Below the pieces are notes generated by a model. That model saw only the letters and a program-made list of their open reading frames with translations. It did not search any database and was not told the DNA's origin. From Lathyrus oleraceus (Eukaryota; Streptophyta; Magnoliopsida; Fabales; Fabaceae), in contig NC_066585.1 of NCBI RefSeq assembly GCF_024323335.1, positions 180,438,294 to 180,502,293 of the forward strand: 64,000 nt of DNA, given 5' to 3'. Positions 22,957 to 33,954 of the stretch are shown here, piece by piece (positions within the stretch are counted from its first letter, which is position 1; every line of letters starts with the position of its first letter). A program made the position numbers and the translations under genes.

Positions 22957-24129
22957 TGTTAGGGACCAATTGGTACTACTTTTTATATCATTTTATTGGT
23001 CCCTTTTACCAAGTTTTGATGTAATTACACACTTTTATTCTCACTATTTTGTATAAATGCAATTAGGTTTAATTTATTTTGTTTTGAATAGTTATTTCAC
23101 ATATTTGTTAGTTTTGTAGAATTTTTGGATGAGAAAGCTTTGGATTGCAGCATCATAATATGGAAGATTTTGGATGAAGCTTGCAAAGCAAGGAAACTGA
23201 GGCAGCTTCAGTTTGCCTCGCGAACTGAATGAGACAGCATCAGTTCGCCCCACGAACCCTGCGAATCCAGCAAACTGATTTTTCGGTCAAAAGTGTTGTT
23301 TTGAAGGCCAGCTGGTTTTGCCATTTTGGGGTCTGCCTTGGAATAGCTTTTCTGCTTTGGATGGAAATGATCAATTAAGGAAATGTCAACTCTTTTAGGA
23401 GAGAAAAACACATTATTGAGATTCATTCATTATCATTCACACATTGAGATTTTTGTAAGATAGAAAAACAGAGTTTTTCTCCTTTAATTTTCTGCTTTGA
23501 ACAATGATGATGAGGAGCTAAACTCCCCCTTTGTCAAGATTGGAGGTAGTAGCTATTCTCATATGTTTATGTATTCCATTTGATTTATATATATGATAAA
23601 GATTGTTGATGTATTGAATACTGTTTTTGCCCTAAGTTGAAAACCAGATTTGAGTAGTTGTCGAGAGAGATTATTTGAGTCTTGACATAAAACAGATTTT
23701 CAAGTAGTGAATAAGTTGTAGAGATAGATTTATTCATTACTCTTCTTTGGTATTAAGCATTAAAGATTTCTATATTGATAGTTAGGTGGAGAGATCGTCT
23801 AAGGATCAATATAGTGATTATCACAATATCATTTAGACATAAATGACTTTGAGAGGATACTTGAACATCATCAATAATCTTGAATCTATTTATTTATCAT
23901 AAGGAATCATAAGCATTTGAAATAGTGAACTCCAATCTTGCTAAGCTTTATTATTAGATTAAAACCATTTTACTATTTTTAGTGACATTTACTCACAAGA
24001 TAATTTTCCAACCAAAACAACCTTGTTACTTTCTAAACTTACAACATTTGGATTATAGAACGGCGGTAATATCAACCAATCTTTGTGGATACGATATAAA
24101 AATATTTGTCGAAGATATACTTTTCAACA
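22957..24129 (+). repeat. 5' LTR of Athila-like element
   Basis: Starts TGTTAGGGACCAATTGG and ends CTTTTCAACA. It matches 29022-30194 with about eleven differences. It carries two copies of the 15-bp palindrome at 23211-23225 and 23243-23257, both altered by one or two bases relative to the 3' LTR. Confidence 0.95.
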
Positions 24130-24132
24130 AAT

Positions 24133-24149
24133 TGGCGCCGTCTTGGGGA
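24133..24149 (+). promoter_or_regulatory. Primer-binding site of Athila-like element
   Basis: TGGCGCCGTCTTGGGGA, three bases after the LTR end. TGGCGCCGTNNNGGGGA is the tRNA-Asp type PBS usual in Athila. Confidence 0.8.
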
Positions 24150-24260
24150 TTGGTGTCGATATTACAAGCATTGCAATAATTCATTGTTTTAAGTTTTGTT
24201 ACTTTTATTACTATCCCTCTTTTGTTTCACTTGGTGTGTTAGTTTTGTAGATTCTAGTGC

Positions 24261-26810
24261 ATGCGAGGAAAAGCCACCGAGGAGCAATTTCAATTCGATC
24301 CCGAAATTGAAAGAACACTTCGGAAGCTCAATAGCAAAACACGAAGAAGAAGGAAACTAGCCGAAGAGAGGAATCGGAGAGAAGAAGCATCTACTTCCGC
24401 ACTTGTTCCAATCGAAGAAGTGGTTGTAGAGGCTTGTGACGGAAACATGGCGGATGACAATCGTACCGAAATGTCCGCTAATAGTCCAAGAAGAAATGCT
24501 CAATTTTCCCGTGGAGGAAGAAATACAGAGATGAAGACCGGAATTCTCCAACTTCTCTATGCAAATCCATTCACCGGAATGGATCATGAAGATCCGTATA
24601 CCCATCTCATTAAATTTTATGAGATTGCGGGTTCTACGGGAATAGACGAAGCGGGTGAAGAAGCATTATTCAAGAGGATGTTCCCACACTCCTTAGTAGG
24701 AAAGGAAAAAGAGTGGTACCTTGATCAAGAATCAAGAGTGATGACGGATTGGAATTTGTTAGAAGAAAAGTTCTTAGAAAGATATTTCCCTCAATCCCGA
24801 TTCATGGAAGCTAAAACGGCTATTGCAGTATTCACTCAAGGAAGCAACGAGTCTTTAAATGAGGCTTGGGAAAGATTCAAGTCAATGTTGAGAAAATGCA
24901 AAGGTCATGGTTTTGATGAGCTCACTCAAATCCATATTTTTCTAAATGGGCTCCAATCAACTCACAGAACACTTTTGGATGCTACCGCGGGTGGCTCTCT
25001 TATGTCAAAGAATGCGGAAGAAGCTAAAGTCATTATTGACCGGATGGCACTCAATGATCGTCAAAGTCAACATGATCGTAGTCCTTCACAACGTAAACCG
25101 GGAGTTCTTGAGTTAAATACCAATGACGTCATTCTTGCTCAAAATAAGCTACTCTCTCAACAAGTGGAGTTGCTTACTCAACAAATGGCCAAGCTTCCAC
25201 AGCAAATGAAGGAAATTCAAGGTTCTCAAGTTCGACATCAAGTAGCATGTTGCGAATTATGTCAAGGAGATCATCCTACTGGTTTCTGCCCTCCACTAGA
25301 AGAAGTGAGTTATGTGAACAATCAAAATCAAGGCTATCAAAGGAACAATCAAGGTTATCAACCATCAAGGTTCAACAACCAGAATTTTCAGCAGCAAAGT
25401 CATTATCAACACCCAAATTCTCAAGGACAACAATCGCAAGGAGGAAATTCAACGCTAGAAGACACTCTCCAACAATTCATGCAAACCTCCATGGCAAATC
25501 AGAAGAGCATCGAGGCAGAAATCAAGAATTTGGAGAATCAAGTAGGTCAGCTTGCAAAACAATTGTCGGAACAAACTGCAGGATCCTCTTTCTCCGCTAA
25601 CACTCAAACCAATCCAAAGGAGCACTGCAAAGCAATATTTACTGGAAGTGGTAGAGAGTTGACAGGTGAAAAAAGTGAGGAAATTACAATAGAGAATGAT
25701 ATGGATGTTGTACTGGAAAAGGAGAAAGTGGCAGAAACTGCTCAGTTCGCGCCGCGATCTCGCTTCGCGCTGCGAAAACAGCAGAACCAGCAATTGATGG
25801 AGGAACAGCAGTGTGAAGCGGAAATGAATAAGGAAATTGAACCAAGAAAGAAGAAAAAAGGAGACAAAGGAGTGAAGGTCATTCCAGTTCAACATTTGCC
25901 ATATCCGCACGCACCATCAAAGAAGGATAATGCTAAGCATTATGCACGGTTCATGGACATCTTCGAGCAACTTCAAATCAACATTCCATTTGCTGATGCA
26001 TTAGAACAAATGCCACGGTATGCTAAGTTCATGAAGGACATTCTTACAAAGAAAAGGAGACACGTGGAAGACGAAACCATACTGCTTGATGCACGGTGTA
26101 GTGCCATCATCCAAAAGACTCTACCAAGGAAGGAGTCCGATCCGGGCCGAGTTGTTCTACCGGTAACCATTGGAAGCACATACATTGGAAATGGTTTGAT
26201 TGACTTGGGTTCTAGTATAAATTTAATCCCTCTCTCCATTGTTAAAACATTGGGGAATGTTGAGATTAAATCGACAAGGATGACTCTACAACTAGCCGAC
26301 AAGTCTACCACTTCACCATACGGAATTGCTCAAGACATGTTAGTGAAGGTGGACAAATTCTTGTTTCCGATAGATTTTGTGATAGTAGACATGGATGAAG
26401 ATCGTGAGGTTCCTATAATTCTTGGAAGACCATTCATGAAAACGGCACGAATGATGATTGATATTGATGATGGACTAATGAAAGTGAGGGTACAAGATGA
26501 AGAGGTAGCCTTCAATCTTTTTGAAGCCAAAAAGCATTTCAATGGTAAGTGTGACTCCTTCCGAATCGATGCCACCAATGAGGGACTAGTTGAGATCGCA
26601 GACCAGGTTCATCTCTCTAATCCATCAGAGAAATCTCTTATCGGAGTCTACAAAGTTTCCACCAAAAACGAAGGCTTGGAGATAACAAAGGAAGTGGAAG
26701 AGCCAAAACTAGAGCCACATTTGAAGTATGTGTTCCTTGGTGATGCTTGTACTAAACCGGTGGTTGTTAGTAATGCATTGTCCACAAAAGAGGAGAATCA
26801 ATTGATGTGA
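24261..26810 (+). CDS. Athila-like Gag-protease polyprotein (849 aa)
   Basis: Forms the virus-like particle and processes itself. The ATG at 24261 follows the PBS by about 110 bases. Order: a basic N-terminus (KTRRRRKLAEERNRREE, about 30-45); a Retrotrans_gag-type domain about 95-270 (LLYANPFTGMDHEDPY, EEKFLERYFPQSRF, WERFKSMLRKCKGHG); a CxxCxxxxHxxxxC knuckle (CELCQGDHPTGFC, about 335); a Gln/Asn-rich stretch; a coiled coil about 410-445; then a Lys-rich linker. The protease, about 640-750, has the Athila-type active site LIDLGSSINLIPLS and VPIILGRPFMKTARM. The frame is wholly open, in contrast to the missing enzymes downstream. About residue 500, two of the 15-bp palindromes are translated as APRSRFALRK. 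Confidence 0.9.
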   Translation: MRGKATEEQFQFDPEIERTLRKLNSKTRRRRKLAEERNRREEASTSALVPIEEVVVEACDGNMADDNRTEMSANSPRRNAQFSRGGRNTEMKTGILQLLYANPFTGMDHEDPYTHLIKFYEIAGSTGIDEAGEEALFKRMFPHSLVGKEKEWYLDQESRVMTDWNLLEEKFLERYFPQSRFMEAKTAIAVFTQGSNESLNEAWERFKSMLRKCKGHGFDELTQIHIFLNGLQSTHRTLLDATAGGSLMSKNAEEAKVIIDRMALNDRQSQHDRSPSQRKPGVLELNTNDVILAQNKLLSQQVELLTQQMAKLPQQMKEIQGSQVRHQVACCELCQGDHPTGFCPPLEEVSYVNNQNQGYQRNNQGYQPSRFNNQNFQQQSHYQHPNSQGQQSQGGNSTLEDTLQQFMQTSMANQKSIEAEIKNLENQVGQLAKQLSEQTAGSSFSANTQTNPKEHCKAIFTGSGRELTGEKSEEITIENDMDVVLEKEKVAETAQFAPRSRFALRKQQNQQLMEEQQCEAEMNKEIEPRKKKKGDKGVKVIPVQHLPYPHAPSKKDNAKHYARFMDIFEQLQINIPFADALEQMPRYAKFMKDILTKKRRHVEDETILLDARCSAIIQKTLPRKESDPGRVVLPVTIGSTYIGNGLIDLGSSINLIPLSIVKTLGNVEIKSTRMTLQLADKSTTSPYGIAQDMLVKVDKFLFPIDFVIVDMDEDREVPIILGRPFMKTARMMIDIDDGLMKVRVQDEEVAFNLFEAKKHFNGKCDSFRIDATNEGLVEIADQVHLSNPSEKSLIGVYKVSTKNEGLEITKEVEEPKLEPHLKYVFLGDACTKPVVVSNALSTKEENQLM

Positions 26811-27002
26811 GTGCTGAAAAAGAAGGAAGTTGGCAAACTAGTAGAGGCTGAGATGATTTGTTCTATCTCCGGTGGTGAATGGGTGAGTGTCGTGCAAGTA
26901 GTTCCGAAAACGGGTGGTATCAGATTTTATCGAAGGTTCATCAAGAACCTCTTGAAGACAACAAAGCCCTTGAGGAAGTTGCGTAACAAAGCCGGATCGT
27001 GA
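26811..27002 (+). pseudogene. Collapsed RT remnant of Athila-like element
   Basis: After the gag-protease TGA the same frame continues. It shows the start of RT (KLVEAEMICSISGGEWVSV, then QVVPKTGG), followed at once by RFYRRFIKNLLKTTKPLRKL, which in the family stands after the RT palm. The whole catalytic palm, including the YVDD box, is missing; the deletion joint is near 26917-26925. RNase H and integrase are also absent. Confidence 0.8.
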
Positions 27003-27048
27003 AGACCGTTGAACCGTCGAGCTCTAAACGACGTTAAACAAAGCGCTT

Positions 27049-27066
27049 GTTGGGAGGTAACCCAAC
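27049..27066 (+). other. Athila conserved hairpin
   Basis: GTTGGG AGGTAA CCCAAC, a perfect 6-bp stem with a 6-base loop, just after TTAAACAAAGCGCTT. I recall this block following the pol frame in Athila elements. Its role is unknown. Confidence 0.6.
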
Positions 27067-27138
27067 GTTGTAAGTCTGCATTTTAATTTTTTTTTCTGCT
27101 GTGTTAAATTTTGAAAAAATTAGGTTCTGTTTTTTACC

Positions 27139-27291
27139 GTTTGCCCCGCGAACACTGTTTGCCCCGCGAACTGAATTCACAGCTTTAGTTCGCGCCGCGA
27201 ACAAGGTTCGCCCCGCGAACAGTGAATGGCAGAACCAATTTTTTTGAAATTTCCTTCAGTTCGCTCCGCGAACAAAGTTCGCCCCGCGATC
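27139..27291 (+). repeat. Cluster of six 15-bp GC-rich palindromes
   Basis: Copies of GTTCGCCCCGCGAAC (6-bp arms, 3-base centre) at 27139-27153, 27157-27171, 27188-27202, 27206-27220, 27259-27273 and 27277-27291, with one or two changes each. The same motif is in both LTRs and in gag. It stands out in otherwise A/T-rich sequence. Confidence 0.9.
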
Positions 27292-29008
27292 TGGAAAAAA
27301 AAAAAAACTTTTGTTTTATGTCATTTTCGTTTCATTCCTATTTTCACGAACTTAGGAGATTCTTTCAACAACCTCGCTGCTCCACTTCCAAACCTCCAAA
27401 TTTCAAAACTTCCCCTCTCCATTCCCTTCCTAAGAGGATTATGTTGATTATGGTAAGTGGCCTAAGGACAAGCCAGTTTTTTTTGGGGGGTGCAGGAAGT
27501 GGTGCTACCCATGGCGATAAAATGAAGGAAGATTAAGGAGTTTGTTGAATTATAGGGTTTGTTTTTATTTTGAGTTTTTTGTGTATTATTACTGTTTTTG
27601 TTGAATTTTGAACTTTGGTTTGTTGGTTGTTTTGATAATTGCATGAATTCTTTTTGAGATTTAAGTGTGTTACAATCAAATTGGTTTACCAACATTTTTT
27701 GTTTAATTGTTCTTACTCTTAAGTCAAGCTTAAAGCAACCGAGAAATGATCGCAAAGAAAGAAGCATAGGACACTTTGAATGGTGATGATAAGAATTAGT
27801 GTCGGCCTTTCAAGGTACACTTTATCGCTTTCTAGAATTAACATGAGTAGTTTGATGGTGTGTGCAAATTCCATGTCATAAATTCATTGAAGTATATGTC
27901 AGTTTTGAATCAAAATAGGACTTAACCAATTGTGAGGAGGCTTTCCATTGTACACTAAAAAGCGGGAAACCGAGCATTATTTTAACTCATTCTTATCATG
28001 CTAAATCATGCATCAATCTATTTTTGTGTGAAAATTTTGAAAATGATAGAGGCATTGTTTGTGAGAAAAACCACTTGACCAAAAAGTTTGAATCAACTAA
28101 CCTTGTGAGGAATAATCCTTAGTTAAACCCCTTGAGCTTATTTTAGGATTCATTTGATTGATCATTGTAAAATCAATTGAAAATTGTGGAATAAATGAAT
28201 CCTAATTTCTTTCGTATCAGTTGAAACCTCAAACCGAGTTGTTTGCAAAATTTTGCCTTTTGCTTATGTCTAAGTAGGGAGCATTATTGAATAAATTTGG
28301 TTTTGGAATCTAAAGTTGGGGAGAGTAAAGTGAAAAGTTGATTAGAAACTTGGAAAAGTGAGTTTTTATGAAAGGGTAAAAATATGAAAAGAAACAAGAA
28401 AAAGAAACCACCCTTGAAACCATAGAGCATAGAAAAAAAAAGGATTAGAAAAAGAAAAGCAAAGAAAATGCTCATGGTTGTGTGGATGTGGAAAGAAAAA
28501 GAAAAAGAAAAAGATAGGGATCGAAGAAAGGAAAAGTGTGTAGAGTTGAATATTTGGAAATGCTCCCTTAGGATAGGCAATTTGGTTGAATTCTCTTAAT
28601 CATATCCTTTCTTGTAACCTAAGCCACATTACAACCTTTGAAAGACCTCTTGATTCTCGTTTTTCACATGATTTGGTACTTGTTGTGATAACCGCATGAT
28701 TTGAGTTGTTGTTGATTTAATTGCTTGGATGAGTGAAAGTAACCCTTAATATTATTCTTCATTATTATGATGTGTGTGTAAGTTTGATTCAATTTTGACA
28801 TATATGGCTTTGAATTCCTTGGAATGATTTTTTCACTTTACCATTTCCCTTATTCATGTTTTGTCTAGAATTGAGATAGGTGAATTGAGAAAATGCCAAA
28901 CGCTTTTGAACCATTTGAATGTCCTTGGTAAATCCTTGTTTCAATCTTTTGTGTCATTGCTTTGGTTGTAAGGGTGGAAACTTTTGTTTAGGGACAAACA
29001 AAATGCTA
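27292..29008 (+). other. 3' spacer of Athila-like element
   Basis: About 1.7 kb without a supportable gene; the envelope-like frame of some Athila elements is not seen. It includes a poly-A run (27296-27306), a T8G6 run near 27478, and a purine-rich GAAAAAGAAAAAG stretch at 28380-28515. Confidence 0.7.
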
Positions 29009-29021
29009 AGTTGGGGAGAGT
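29009..29021 (+). promoter_or_regulatory. Polypurine tract of Athila-like element
   Basis: AAGTTGGGGAGAGT directly before the 3' LTR start TGTTACGGACC. Confidence 0.8.
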
Positions 29022-30194
29022 TGTTACGGACCAATTGGTACTACTTTTTATATCATTTTATTGGTCCCTTTTACCAAGTTTTGATGTAATTACACACTTT
29101 TATTCTCACTATTTTGTATAAATGCAATTAGGTTTAATTTATTTTGTTTTGAATAGTTATTTCACATATTTGTTAGTTTTGTAGAATTTTTGGATGAGAA
29201 AGCTTTGGATTGCAGCATCATAATATGGAAGATTTTGGATGAAGCTTGCAAAGCAAGGAAACTGAGGCAGCTTCAGTTCGCCCCGCGAACTGAATGAGAC
29301 AGCATCAGTTCGCCCCGCGAACCCTGCGAATCCAGCAAACTGATTTTTGGGTCAAAAGTGTTGTTTTGAAGGCCAGCTGGTTTTGCCATTTTGGGGTCTG
29401 CCTTGGAATAACTTTTCTGCTTTGGATGGAAATGATCAATTAAGGAAATGTCAACTCTTTTAGGAGAGAAAAACACATTATTGAGATTCATTCATTATCA
29501 TTCACACATTGAGATTTTTGTAAGATAGAAAAACAGAGTTTTTCTCCTTTAATTTTCTGCTTTGAACAATGATGATGAGGAGCTAAACTCCCCCTTTGTC
29601 AAGATTGGAGGTAGTAGCTATTCTCATATGTTTATGTATTCCATTTGATTTATATATATGATAAAGATTGTTGATGTATTGAATATTGTTTTTGCCCTAA
29701 GTTGAAAACCAGATTTGAGTAGTTGTCGAGAGAGATTATTTGAGTCTTGACATAAAACAGATTTTCAAGTAGTGAATAAGTTGTAGAAATAGATTTATTC
29801 ATTACTCTTCTTTGGTATTAAGCATTAAAGATTTCTATATTGATAGTTAGGTGGAGAGATCGTCTAAGGATCAATATAGTGATTATCACAATATCATTTA
29901 GACATAAATGACTTTGAGAGGATACTTGAACATCATCAATAATCTTGAATCTATTTATTTATCATAAGGAATCATAAGCATTTGAAATAGTGAACTCCAA
30001 TCTTACCAAGCTTTATTATTAGATTAAAACCATTTTACTATTTTTAGTGACATTTACTCACAAGATAATTTTCCAACCAAAACAACCTTGTTACTTTCTA
30101 AACTTACAACATTTGGATTATAGAACGGCGGTAATATCAACCAATCTTTGTGGATACGATATATAAATATTTGTCGAAGATATACTTTTCAACA
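29022..30194 (+). repeat. 3' LTR of Athila-like element
   Basis: Same length (1173 bp) as the 5' LTR. Palindrome copies at 29276-29290 and 29308-29322 are perfect here. It is followed by the TTAAG duplication (30195-30199). Confidence 0.95.
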
Positions 30195-30605
30195 TTAAGC
30201 AAGGTGGAATATTGAGATATATGGCTTGACACTTAGAAAAAATTTCAACATGTTGAAATTTCCAAACTTCCACCTCAATATTATCCATGTTCCAAGCTAC
30301 AAATGAAAAAGTGTTGAACATCAAACTTTTTCCCCTTAATCCTAGCTTTCCAAAGAATCTAAGTTCATGCATTTTGGATGAGGTTTGCTAGGTTTGCGCA
30401 TGGCTTTAACAGAGTTGCATCTTTGGCAAGAATCAAACTTCAATTCACTTTTCCTTGCCAATCAAGCTTCCATTCAGACTTCATTTGGATTGATTTTTGA
30501 CCTTTTTGCATTGCATCATGGGCCTACACATGCCCATGCACTCGTGCCATCAACATTGCTAAATTTGGACAAAATTTGAAGTGTGCAAATATCATTCATT
30601 CATGC

Positions 30606-30613
30606 TATAAATA
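30606..30613 (+). promoter_or_regulatory. LTR TATA box (Ogre C)
   Basis: TATAAATA in GCTATAAATAAATG, at the place equivalent to the TATA boxes of LTRs A, D, E and F. Confidence 0.55.
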
Positions 30614-31936
30614 AATGCTCTCTGTGCTCATGTGAAACACACCTTGCGCGCCAACTTTGCCCCTCATTGAAACCCTCTCATTCCAAAGGAAAACCTGATA
30701 AATTTCAACTTGAAATTTGAGTTTGAATCTCAACTATTGGAGATACAAAAACTCCAGGATCCAAAGCCTTGCAACCTCATCAATCACTTCCTGCTAGCTT
30801 CTCAAGTGATCAGATCGTGTTTGGAGCAAACAACATCAAGAATTGCACTGCATTGAAGGTAATTTTCAGAAAACTTCATCTCTTCGATTCTCTCTCAATC
30901 TTGCTCAATTCTATTGATTCTTTGGTTGTCTGAAGTCCTACCAATATAGGAAAAAAGATTGAGTTGCTTAGAGGTCAAATCGAAGCAACTCAGTTGACAT
31001 ATCTCAAATTTCAACTCCTCATATCTTTTTATAAGTGAGGAGTTAGTTAAAATTGAGGTGATATTTGTGATCTACACCATTTTTCCTTTCATATCATGTC
31101 CTCCTTTTTTATTCTGGTGATGGTTGAAGGTGGACCAGTTCGGTGAGGTCCACCGGAGAAGAAGACCGAAGCTACAGCTCCGACCGTGTGTTGGCATGTC
31201 TCCAACCATAGGATCCATTTAAATTGTTTTAATCTTGGGCGTTGTTTCTAATTACCACGCGTGCTGCTCAGTTGACTAGAGACCACATGGAACGCGCGCT
31301 GGTGGCCACTTGATCTGCCACCTCAATTAAAGAGGGAGATCAAGTGGTCCACATTTTTCTGATTATTTGAATTTCATTTTTAATTGCTTTATTTTCATTA
31401 ATTCATATTAATTTTAATATTGATCCAAAAAATATGAGAGTTTCACCAAAAACTTTCAAATATTTTCCTCTTTCATATTCTGAATTAAAATTATTTTTTG
31501 GATCTTTATTAATACTTTCATGATTTAATTAATTTTTCATTTGTTTTTAATTATTTAAAAATACTTTTAAGTCTTCTAAAAATCTGAAAAAAATTCTCCA
31601 AGGTCCTTTGACCTTGTTTGACCTACGATAAACCCATGGCCATTTATTTGGTGTTTTGATGAGGTTTTAGAAATTTGACAAACGATATTTAATTTAAATG
31701 CATTATTTTAGTATTTTTAATTGGAATAAATGCCAAATAAATTTGTTGACCAATTGTGATGACTTGTTGGTGTTTGACTATTGTTGTTAGGCCTTGATCA
31801 AGGTTGATTTGACTTTGTCAAATTAATATCATTGGATTCAGGGGATTGATGGAATGTACATTCCTTCTCCCAAAATGAATGAATGATATTAATTTGGTAA
31901 AAATCTTCCTTTGATCAATTTGAGTTTTCATCTATT

Positions 31937-31958
31937 CCCCCCCCCCCCCCCCCCCCCC
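31937..31958 (+). repeat. Homopolymer of 22 C
   Basis: An uninterrupted C22 in LTR C. LTRs D and F have short CCCC and CCCCCC runs in C/T-rich text at the same place, so this is an expanded tract or an assembly artefact. Confidence 0.85.
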
Positions 31959-33517
31959 GCGTCTCTTCATCTCATTCTCATTGCGCTCTCATCTCATTTC
32001 CCTTCTTTATGCATTCATCTCATTTGGCCTATGATATCTCAAAGTCTTAAAGCTAGTTGATTGAAATATTAACATGAGTATGGATGAGATTAGGCCACAT
32101 CTTTTGCATATTCTTTTTGTGTGTGGTATATTTCATGAGCATAGTTCATAATACTATGTCTCTAACATGCATTAACACCAAAATTCTATTTCCCGACCTC
32201 AAATAGTTGTGACTTATACATAAGTCCAATTACGATTGCTTAACATAGCGCTAAGTTTGTGAGATAAAAGGCATAACATTCTAGTTAGTGAGATTGTAAG
32301 TCTCCCCTCTTTCATGGTATTGTGTGGAAACTTGGCATTTTTTCCTTCCTTTGGAAGGTGTCTTGATTCAAGGACTCATGCTTGTGATAAGCGGGTTGAG
32401 TGTTCTCTAAAGAATGTCTAAAAAATGAAAAGCAAAAACAAAAAAATACTAACTTCTACCCTATTAACTACTAATTTTTAATTTCAAGCCCTTTACTTTA
32501 ATGCCATTTAATTCTAGCTTTTATACATTTACCATTGTTCATATCATTCTAATTGTTTATGTTAATGCAATTTTCACTTTGTCCACTTGGACCATATTGT
32601 GTGATATATATATTGTTTGTATATTGCTTTGTTCATTTGTGTGGTCTTTGACCATTAATGTATATAATAACAACAAAAACCCTAAAAAAACTTTTGTGTG
32701 GACTGTTGGCTTGATCTTGGACAAATGGACTTAGAATTTAGGCAACATTCTTATGCTAAAGGACTTGGTCAATTCCAACTTATTGAGAAATCAAGTGCTT
32801 GCAATTTGAAACTTCATTTGATACATCATTCAAGACCCCTCTGAGTTCATCTGCAACATGATCATTGTGAAGCGGTTATTTTGAACCTGTGACTTGTGGA
32901 ATTCATCTGTTACATGGGCTATTTTGAAGAAGATCATGGAATGGATAAGCTTAGATGTGGCCATATTTATTTGATTTCTTACTCTTCAAGATAATATAAT
33001 TGTGCATTTGTGTGTTGCTTGATTCTAAAAAGTCCAAGGGAATTCTGGGTTTCTATTGACATTCTTGTCTATTGGATTGCTACCCATTTGGTCAAATCTT
33101 TTCAACTCTAAACTTTTAATTTTTTACATAGGATAGTCTCTTCATCTTCTCCCCATTTCTTTAATTTCAAAATATCTCCCTCCTTTTTCAAAACCTTCTT
33201 TGGTTGAACTCATTTTGTTTTAAACTTTGACCACTTTTGCAAAAAGGATAGAAACTTTGGCCTTATGCCATTGCATTTTCAAATTTCTTTTCTTAAATCA
33301 AACTTGTAAATAAACTTAACTATACTTGACTTAAACTTTCAAAAATCCAAAAAGAACTAACTCATCCAAACCATTTTTAGGCCTTTGTGTAACACCCCGA
33401 TAAAATATGATAATTATTTAAATTAAGTTAATAGTATATTTATTAATTTAATTAAATAATTAGATTATTATTGGAATATTATTTGGAAATTATTATTATT
33501 GGAATAATAAGTTGGAA

Positions 33518-33526
33518 TATATATAA
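33518..33526 (+). promoter_or_regulatory. LTR TATA box (Tekay)
   Basis: TATATATAAG in the U3 part of the 5' LTR, repeated at 40039 in the 3' LTR. Likely core promoter. Confidence 0.55.
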
Positions 33527-33954
33527 GAGTTCCATTTGGTAAAAAGGGTTTTCACGTGAAAATCAGAGAAGCGACAGAAAGTGAGAAAAGGGCAAAGAGG
33601 AAGAGCAAGAGAACGAAGGTTGGAGAAGAGAAAAGCTTGAAGCTAAAAGGATTGCCGGATTAACTCAGGTAAGGGGGATTTATCGTCGTTTAATGGGTAT
33701 TATGGGTTAACATGTAATGGGTAGTGATAAGCCATTGATTTGACCCTAATTGGGATGTTGAATGCTGAAAAATTGAGATGAATAAGTTATGTTAAAGCTG
33801 TAATTGAATCTGTAATTGGATGAGTCTTGATTTTCCGAAAGTGTAGCTTTTTACGGAATTGGAATCGGAGGTCTGGAAGTCCTCCAACGGCGGAAAATGC
33901 GGAGAATTCTGCATTCTGCTTCGTGTTAGCGCAGGAACAGCTTTCTGTCTTGCG

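Larger units (their letters stand above)
22957..30194 (+). mobile_element. Athila-like non-autonomous LTR retrotransposon
   Basis: 7238 bp, with LTRs of equal length (1173 bp), TTAAG duplication on both sides, a tRNA-Asp-type PBS, an intact gag-protease frame, a collapsed RT remnant, a 2-kb 3' spacer and a PPT. The protease (DLGSS) and the GCGCTTGTTGGGAGGTAACC region are typical of the Athila lineage. No RT core, RNase H or integrase is present. LTR divergence of about eleven changes by eye implies recent insertion using enzymes from a relative. Confidence 0.9.
30195..33387 (+). repeat. 3' LTR of Ogre C, segment 2
   Basis: Resumes the LTR interrupted at 22957: CAAGGTGGAATATTGAG here matches the CAAGGTGGAAGAAGTGG block of LTR D at 47266. 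It contains the TATA box (30606), CCGGTGAGGTCCACCGG-like text near 31140, a C22 run (31937-31958) and the GACTT/AAGTC hairpin at 32211-32226. It ends with CTTTG, duplicated after the Tekay element. Confidence 0.88.

Noticed and set aside
24261..26810. Host nuclear gene with an 849-residue product
   Set aside because: Retrotransposon gag domain, CCHC knuckle and DLGSS protease between matching LTRs identify it as element Gag-protease.
27222..27536. 104-residue open frame after the Athila-like RT remnant as a captured gene
   Set aside because: Begins within the palindrome cluster, runs through homopolymers (poly-A, T8G6) and has no recognisable domain.
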